Shown one piece after another: positions 56,710 to 64,000 of a stretch of 64,000 nt of DNA. The DNA is taken from assembly GCF_026151205.1 (NCBI RefSeq), contig NC_087072.1:1819375-1883374 (forward strand), given 5' to 3'. The notes under the pieces are model-generated. The model made no database searches and was not told the origin of the DNA. It worked only from the letters and a program-made list of their open reading frames with translations. How positions within the stretch are numbered: the first letter of the stretch is position 1; the number at the start of each line of letters is the position of its first letter. Position numbers and translations under genes: made by a program. This DNA comes from Bolinopsis microptera. Its lineage: Eukaryota > Ctenophora > Tentaculata > Lobata > Bolinopsidae.

Positions 56710-58237
56710 CAGGGTGGCCCATAAGTGACTACCCACACGCAACCTCTTAATAACTCACGTAATTCGTCTCCAAATTGCACCAAAATTTCAGAGATTATAG
56801 ATATGGGTCAAACTTAGATTTCCTGAAAGTTTCGTAAGCCACGCCCAATTACAGTGGGCGTGGCGTGACACTCCCTCTTTTTCACTATTGTCTTCATAAA
56901 ATGAGAACGCTTTAAGCTAAGAACTCAAACTTTTTTGCACACATTTGGCTTGATAATTGAAAACTTTTCCCATAGTTTCAAGTTCATTGGTTAAAATATG
57001 GCTGAGTTATGACCATTTCAAAACTCATCGGATACGTGATCCGAGCACTCAGTCAGTGATCTCGTCACTTGGTTAATGGCCTGTTTGGCTCACATGCACC
57101 GCTTGATTGGTTGCAGCCTGCTTATGGGCCGGCCTATACAGCTGACAGCACCTAAAACGCTATCACACGAATTTATGGTGGTGTCACCATTTCAGGGCTT
57201 GTTAGCCCTGCTAGTCACAGGTTCCTTACAATCAATAAAAAGGAATAAACCATCCATTGAATCATCGAAAATGGTTCACTATCCTCCCTTTACTGCAGAA
57301 CAACGATTGTTCGTCTACCTGAAGAAAGAAAATGGGGTGTTCTACCCTCAGATTAAACGACAATTTTAGATGAAATTCAACCGACCACCCCCTTGCCGGA
57401 AAAGCTGCTTTGACATTCATCACAAGATCAAGTTTACGTTTTCTGCACACGATCGGCGAAGAGTCGGCAGAAGACGAACTTCGAGGACTGTAGAAAACAT
57501 CACGATGGTTGTTGGTGACGTGATGGACACACCTAAGATTGGCACCCGGAAACGAGCTCCTGCCTTAGACATCAACAGAACAACCCTTCAGCGAATCCTA
57601 AAGCAAGACCTTTCTAACCGGGCCTACCGAATCACAAAGAAACACAAACTTTTGGACCGTGATTTCCAATCGAGGATAGATTTCGCCAACACATTCCTGT
57701 CGAAGCAGAATGTGGATCCCTACTTTGAGGTTGATTTCATTTATTGATTTATCCTAAAAATTTGTGTTTTCCTTTCTAGCAAAGTCATCATCGGTATCCA
57801 ATCAAAGCCTAATGAACCTCATTAATACACGCTAACGCCTTACTCTTGATCAGATTGGGTGACGAGATCACTAATTGAGTGCAAATATCACTGACTGAGT
57901 GCTCGGATCACATATCCGATGGATTTTAAAATGGTCATAACTCAGCCATATTTTAACCAATGAACTTGAAACTTTTGGAAAAGTTTTCAATTATCAAGCC
58001 AAATGTGTGCAAAAAATTTTGAGTTCTTAGCTTAAAGCGTTCTCATTTTATGAAGACAATAGTGAAAAAGAGGGAGTGTCACGCCACGCCCACTATAATT
58101 GGGCGTGGCTTACGAAACTTTCAGGAAATCTAAGTTTGACCCATATCTATAATCTCTGAAATTTTGGTGCAATTTGGAGACGAATTACGTGAGTTATTAA
58201 GAGGTTGCGTGTGGGTAGTCACTTATGGGCCACCCTG
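56710..58237 (+). mobile_element. Mariner-like element with inverted repeats of about 360 bp, 1,528 bp
   Basis: Ends are CAGGGTGGCCCATAAGTGAC, flanked by TA (56708-56709, 58238-58239). The arms 56710-57075 and 57860-58237 are mirror images with few mismatches. Between them lies a transposase DNA-binding region without a catalytic domain. A lone arm of the same family is at 58549-58680. Confidence 0.88.
57271..57747 (+). pseudogene. Truncated mariner-type transposase, DNA-binding half
   Basis: The frame MVHYPPFTAEQRLFVYLKKE...QIKRQF meets a TAG at 57367-57369 and continues in the same frame MKFNRPPPC...RRRVGRRRTSRTVENI, then DINRTTLQRILKQDL and KLLDRDFQSRIDFAN. This is the two-part helix-turn-helix region of Tc1/mariner-type transposases (the kind paired with a DDE_3 domain). 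It ends ahead of any DDE catalytic motif. The TAG may replace a Glu or similar codon. With the stop and the missing catalytic half it cannot act alone. Confidence 0.75.
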
Positions 58238-58439
58238 TATTAAGCAATTAGCAACGTAATACCGTGAATTATTGAAGTCTAGTGGTGGACTTGTTGGTTG
58301 CAGCAGCTGCTCGACGAAGATTACTGAACTAAACCCTTGGCTGGAGGATAGTGATGGTCTTTAAAACTAAAAGCTGTGCGGAGATTTGCAGGTCAATATA
58401 CACTTTATGGTGACAATCATAGTCATGGAAAAGAATTGT

Positions 58440-58540
58440 ATCACGTCGTGACCCCCACGGTCGTTTCACTATGGTGAAACTCTACCCCTGTAGAGTTTCT
58501 ACGATACAGGCGGGTCATACATGCAACGTATGACAAGAAA
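58440..58540 (-). repeat. GC-rich hairpin repeat, fragment
   Basis: Contains TCACGTCGTGACCCCCACGG, GTCGTTTCACTATGG, a TAGAGTTTCTACGATACAGG block and TCATACATGCAACGTATGA, all shared with the copies at 18.2, 20.1 and 44.2 kb. The main GC palindrome is deleted here. Confidence 0.65.
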
Positions 58541-58548
58541 ATAGGGAG

Positions 58549-58680
58549 TGGCGTGCCACACCCACTGTAATTGATTAAATTTGCCGAAACTTTCGCAGGA
58601 AATCTAAGTTTGACCCATATCTATAATCTCTGAAATTTCTGTGCAATTTTAAGAAGAATTACGTGAGTTATTACATATGT
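58549..58680. mobile_element. Solo arm of the mariner-like family
   Basis: GGAAATCTAAGTTTGACCCA and the following 90 bases match the inner part of the right arm at 58120-58200, ending at GTGAGTTATTA. No partner arm was found. Confidence 0.7.
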
Positions 58681-59369
58681 GCCGCTTAGTTTGATAGATG
58701 TAATTGAAATTTTAGGGGAAAATATTTTATTTTTTTGAAACAATTATGCTCAAATTTTTGGTCAAATTTTTTTGGTCAAATTTTTTGGGCTCGTATATAT
58801 GATATATTAAGCTCAATATAATAGATCACAAATTTTTGGAAACTGATGTATAATAGTAAAACTATTGTATGTGCAATGTGGGCCTCCTATCCTGCGCATT
58901 GCAAATGTTAAATGTTTATGTATAAAATTGACAAAAATGGATAATTTCTTGCTTAAATTGTCTAAACTATAACTTCTAAAATATCAAACGTTTTGTAATA
59001 ACTGAACATGAAACTGTAAAAGTTTTATATATTAGGCCAAAAACTGAAAAATCCAACTTTGAACTTGTGCGAGAAAAAACGTTTGACCAATACAAGCCAC
59101 AATACACAAGCGCCGCGCGTGAAGCATTTTTACTTTTACCTTGTAGCGCGATGCACTACTGGGTCGCGCGCGCATCAAATAATGCTTCTCGCAACCACAG
59201 ATCAGCGAGATGCGAAGGATTGACATCGTCAATCAAGGGGGTGGTGATTCAGAATCAGCGTCCAAGGCCAAAATACATCGCATCGATAGAAGTTGGTTTC
59301 AACTGTTGGGAGCCCTTTAAGAACAATCTCGAAGATCGACTGTAGAGTGATTTAGCACGCTCGCAAATT
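58681..59369. other. Non-coding, no gene recognised
   Basis: AT-rich, with a GC-rich island around 59105-59180 (CGCGCGCGCATC). Open frames here are short and unsupported. Confidence 0.4.
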
Positions 59370-59735
59370 AAGGGGGGGGGGGGGGGGGGGGTTCACCCTG
59401 ATTTTTTTGTCAAACTTGGTTTCGAGATAGCAGTTGAACAACAAACTAGGACCGGTGACCAAACTTTTAAGGGGACCCCAACCGCCAAACAGTGCCCGCG
59501 GGGCAGCCACGCTTGTAGGTTTACAACCTACCAGGACGCGCGCCGAGTTGGACTCGTCGACGGTCCTGGAACAGATATTTTACGAGTATCACCCGTTAAA
59601 GCCACGCCCATATTTTGTCCAAATTAGGCCCATTTTAGCCAAATACCCTGAACATGCCCAAAATCCAGATATTAGGTGCTCTACTTGTAGCTAGTGGTCC
59701 CTTGAACTCGTATATGAATTTTCATTAAGTTTGGA
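59370..59735. repeat. Poly-G tract followed by dispersed repeat, copy 2
   Basis: A run of 20 G (59371-59390) precedes TTTCGAGATAGCAGTTGA, ACAAACTAGGACCGGTGACC, and GCCACGCCCATATTTTGTCC, matching 21849-22090. This copy has an extra 80 bp (59516-59596) holding GGACGCGCGCCGAGTTGG. Confidence 0.78.
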
Positions 59736-60325
59736 CAACAAACATTTTTGTCAATTACGTAATATGTTAACTACCCCTAAGCTGTATTTTAGGTATTGTT
59801 TTTATTTCTTATTTCAGATTTGAGCTTGATTAATATAAAAGAGTCTTCTTCATTCTTACTGTCGTTCTGCTCATTAATCCATTTATAATTTTTCTTTTTA
59901 TTTACGTTCATTGTTGATGAAGTCAATATTTGAGTCTCTACAGAATAAATGAAAAGCGAGATTTTACAATAGATACTCTTCTATTGATCAGAATATATAA
60001 ATAATAACATTCCAGTCATTCGAAGATATAATAATTTCAACATAAACAAATAAATTTACAAATAAAACAAACAAATTTTCCAATTCTCTTTCAGTTTCAA
60101 CCCTCTGCAAACTAGCGATGCTCTCGATCGCCCGACCAACTATTCTCGCGCAACACTTGACGTGTGTCTATTTTACAAATCTCGGATTAATGACCTAACA
60201 ACAACTCCTAGACCTAAGGATCTTTGACTGGGTAGATTAGAGGGTGTCTTTCTTCTTACGTGTTACGGTTGCTAAGCAACGCGGTGATCTCATATCTAGT
60301 CTGGATCGCTGAAGACGAGAAAAGC
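59736..60325. other. Probable 3' UTR and downstream flank of the KH-domain gene
   Basis: On the minus strand AATAAA-like signals occur near 60045-60070 and at about 59899 (AATAAA). No other coding sequence is visible. Confidence 0.4.
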
Positions 60326-62085
60326 CTAGCTGCTTGCGGCGGCAGTAGCCGGCTGTGAGATGGTGGGAGCCACTGAGGGTGTTGGGGGAGCTTGCACCTG
60401 AGGAGCTACAGAAACCTGTTTAGGGGGCATGGGAGCTGCTTCTACAGCAGAGGGAGGTGGAGGAGGGGGTGGGATCCCATACGGATGATACCTCTGCTTC
60501 TTGCTGCTGTGATGACCGTGCACGGCTGCGTTCTGCTGGTTCATCATCAGCTGGGCCTGTACTTGGGCGTGAAGCTGAGCTTGGGCCACATTGTTACTGT
60601 GGAGCTGGTTTGATTGGGCCTGTAGAGCTTGGATCTGAGCTGCCTGAGCCTGGACTTGAAGCTGAGCGTCCTGGAGCGCCTGGAGGGATGAGTTCTGCTG
60701 TTGAATGAGGGGGTTCGGCTGAGTCTGTTGCTGCAGTGCCTGTAGCTGAATCTGTTGCTGGATAGCAGCATTCTGGGCAGCTTGCTGTATTGCTGCTGTT
60801 TGTGCAGCTATAGAATTGGACGTAGCCACGTGGGACATGAGAGGTGACTGATAGATTCCTGAGGTGGTAAGTCCGTTGGCTCTGTTGATCAACTCATGAG
60901 CAGCTGAGCAGATGTAGGGGTGGCCTGGGTGAACCTTTTACCAAGACCTAGTTGCACAGACCCAGTCAAAGAGTTTGGGATGAGGAATTGCTCCTGGGGA
61001 GCCTGAGTGTACTGTTCGGCCTGTTGTTTGGCTGCAACCTGCTGGGCTGCCAGTGTTGGGTTCTGTAAGAGAAGGGACTGGAGCTGGTTCTGCTGTTGTT
61101 TAGGCCACGGATCTGCGTACTGGTCCACCACCATATTCCCACTGAAGTCTTTCATCATTGCCATCTCGGGAGTCAGGATCTCCATATCCTGCTTCTGTCC
61201 GAGTAATCTTTTATACGGATCCATCATTAACTGCAAACCAGGTTGAGATCCCATGAGTCCTCCATTCACTGAGGACATGCCCTGAATACCCGCGGCTAGA
61301 GGGTTAACCTGTAACACACCGCCATGACCTTGTGATAACCCTGACATTGCTTGAAGAGCTTTGGTTTGTTCTTGCAGCATGAACAAGTCCTCGTAGGAAG
61401 GACCCAAGGAAGAAATACCGGCCATACCAGGCATGGAGATGCCCATTCCCAGACCGGGCATGAATACTGGCCTCTCCATTCCGAAGATCACGTCTCCGTC
61501 CTCGCACTTAGGATAGTCTATGTTAGTGTCCAAATCAGCCATCTCATCAGCTGCTATCCTTTCTACCAGATCAATCATGCACCTGTTGACTGAGAGCTCA
61601 TCTCCTTTAACAGTGCAGATTCTTTCGTTCTGGATCCGCTTCTCTTTGGGGTTATCCACGTTGGTGATGAAAAGTTTGACGTTGTGTTCCTGCTGGATCA
61701 TCTTTATCACCTCTCCCCCGGTTCCAATAACCTTACCAGCGGTGGAGTTGGCTATGATGAGCTTCATTTGCTGCAACCTGATCTCATTAAACGGTCTACC
61801 GTTTATTATGGGAGGAGCTTTCCTCGTCCTGATCTTACTATGAACGAGTTTTAGCAGGGCAAAAGCAGAGTCCGGCCTCCCCTTAATGAGGACCACCCTC
61901 TCATCGGTACCCGGATAATAGGCCTTATTCTGAGACAACTTGATAATTCCACCTGTTTGTTTTCGGATTATGTTGAGCTCTTCCCCGCCCTTACCTATGA
62001 GGGCTCCTGCGAGATAGTTGGGTATAAGAACCTTAACCGTTACCGACCCAGTCTGGGGTAATCTACTCGAGTCTGCTTCTGTCAT
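60326..62085 (-). CDS. NOVA/Pasilla-type two-KH-domain RNA-binding protein with a frame break in its Gln-rich tail
   Basis: The first frame, 62085-60889, starts MTEADSSRLPQTGSV and gives 398 residues. KH1 (about 14-86) has the RNA-binding loop GKGG at 31-34 and KLSQNKAYYPGTDERVVLI, very like NOVA proteins, nuclear regulators of alternative splicing. KH2 (about 105-180) reads LIIANSTAGKVIGTGGEV. A Met/Gln-rich region follows. The frame stops at QLLMS, but the -1 frame continues from 60892 to 60326 (LINRANGLTTSG, then a long Gln/Ala tract, a basic SKKQRYHPY, and a proline run). A -1 shift, a missing base, or removal of a 38-nt GT-AG segment at 60941-60904 would join them. No third KH domain, which NOVA has, is seen. 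The ATG lies just inside an acceptor TTTTGCAG near 62098, so a 5' UTR exon exists upstream. Confidence 0.78.
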
Positions 62086-62097
62086 TGTACTAAGTGC

Positions 62098-64000
<1,903 letters not shown>

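Overview
The window is eukaryotic and almost certainly from an invertebrate animal. Genes are split by GT-AG introns, the background is AT-rich, domains such as sushi/CCP, GCC2/GCC3 cysteine repeats and NOVA-type KH are metazoan, and most of the DNA is transposons and tandem repeats. I cannot name the species. The modular ectodomain genes and the transposon mix would fit a marine, perhaps non-bilaterian, invertebrate, but that is a guess.

Region by region. 0-6.4 kb: three tandem two-exon genes on the minus strand, each with a signal peptide and a two-helix domain resembling the interferon-inducible ISG12/IFI6-IFI27 (Ifi-6-16) family. 7.1-11.8 kb: two head-to-tail Helitron-like elements, the larger split by a truncated LINE. 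12.2-17.4 kb: an intact Ty3/Gypsy-type element with identical 115-bp LTRs. 17.6-21.5 kb: GC-rich hairpin repeats, one split by a 1.15-kb TA-target element, then an AT minisatellite. 21.8-29.9 kb: a poly-G-headed repeat and a tandem array interrupted by a pogo-like element. 30.0-36.0 kb: minus-strand exons of a modular secreted or receptor-like protein, with tandemly amplified exon pairs and one exon present in two tandem copies that differ by exactly one intron. 36.1-43.7 kb: LINE fragments, a SINE, more Helitron-like copies and a weak plus-strand candidate gene near 40 kb. 44.5-55.5 kb: a minus-strand Gypsy element whose 3' LTR carries a hAT element that itself carries another hAT. 56.7-58.2 kb: a mariner-like element with very long inverted repeats. 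60.3-62.1 kb: a two-KH-domain RNA-binding protein gene of NOVA/Pasilla type, minus strand, with a frame break in its Gln-rich tail. 63.3-63.6 kb: a CTG/CAG array of 113 units.

The host genes do not form one pathway. The clearest local stories are the ISG12-like cluster, the modular ectodomain gene (possibly with alternative terminal exons in the array beyond it), and the order of nested insertions, which can be read from target-site duplications. Exon boundaries were inferred by eye from splice consensus and phase agreement; no transcript or database evidence was available.
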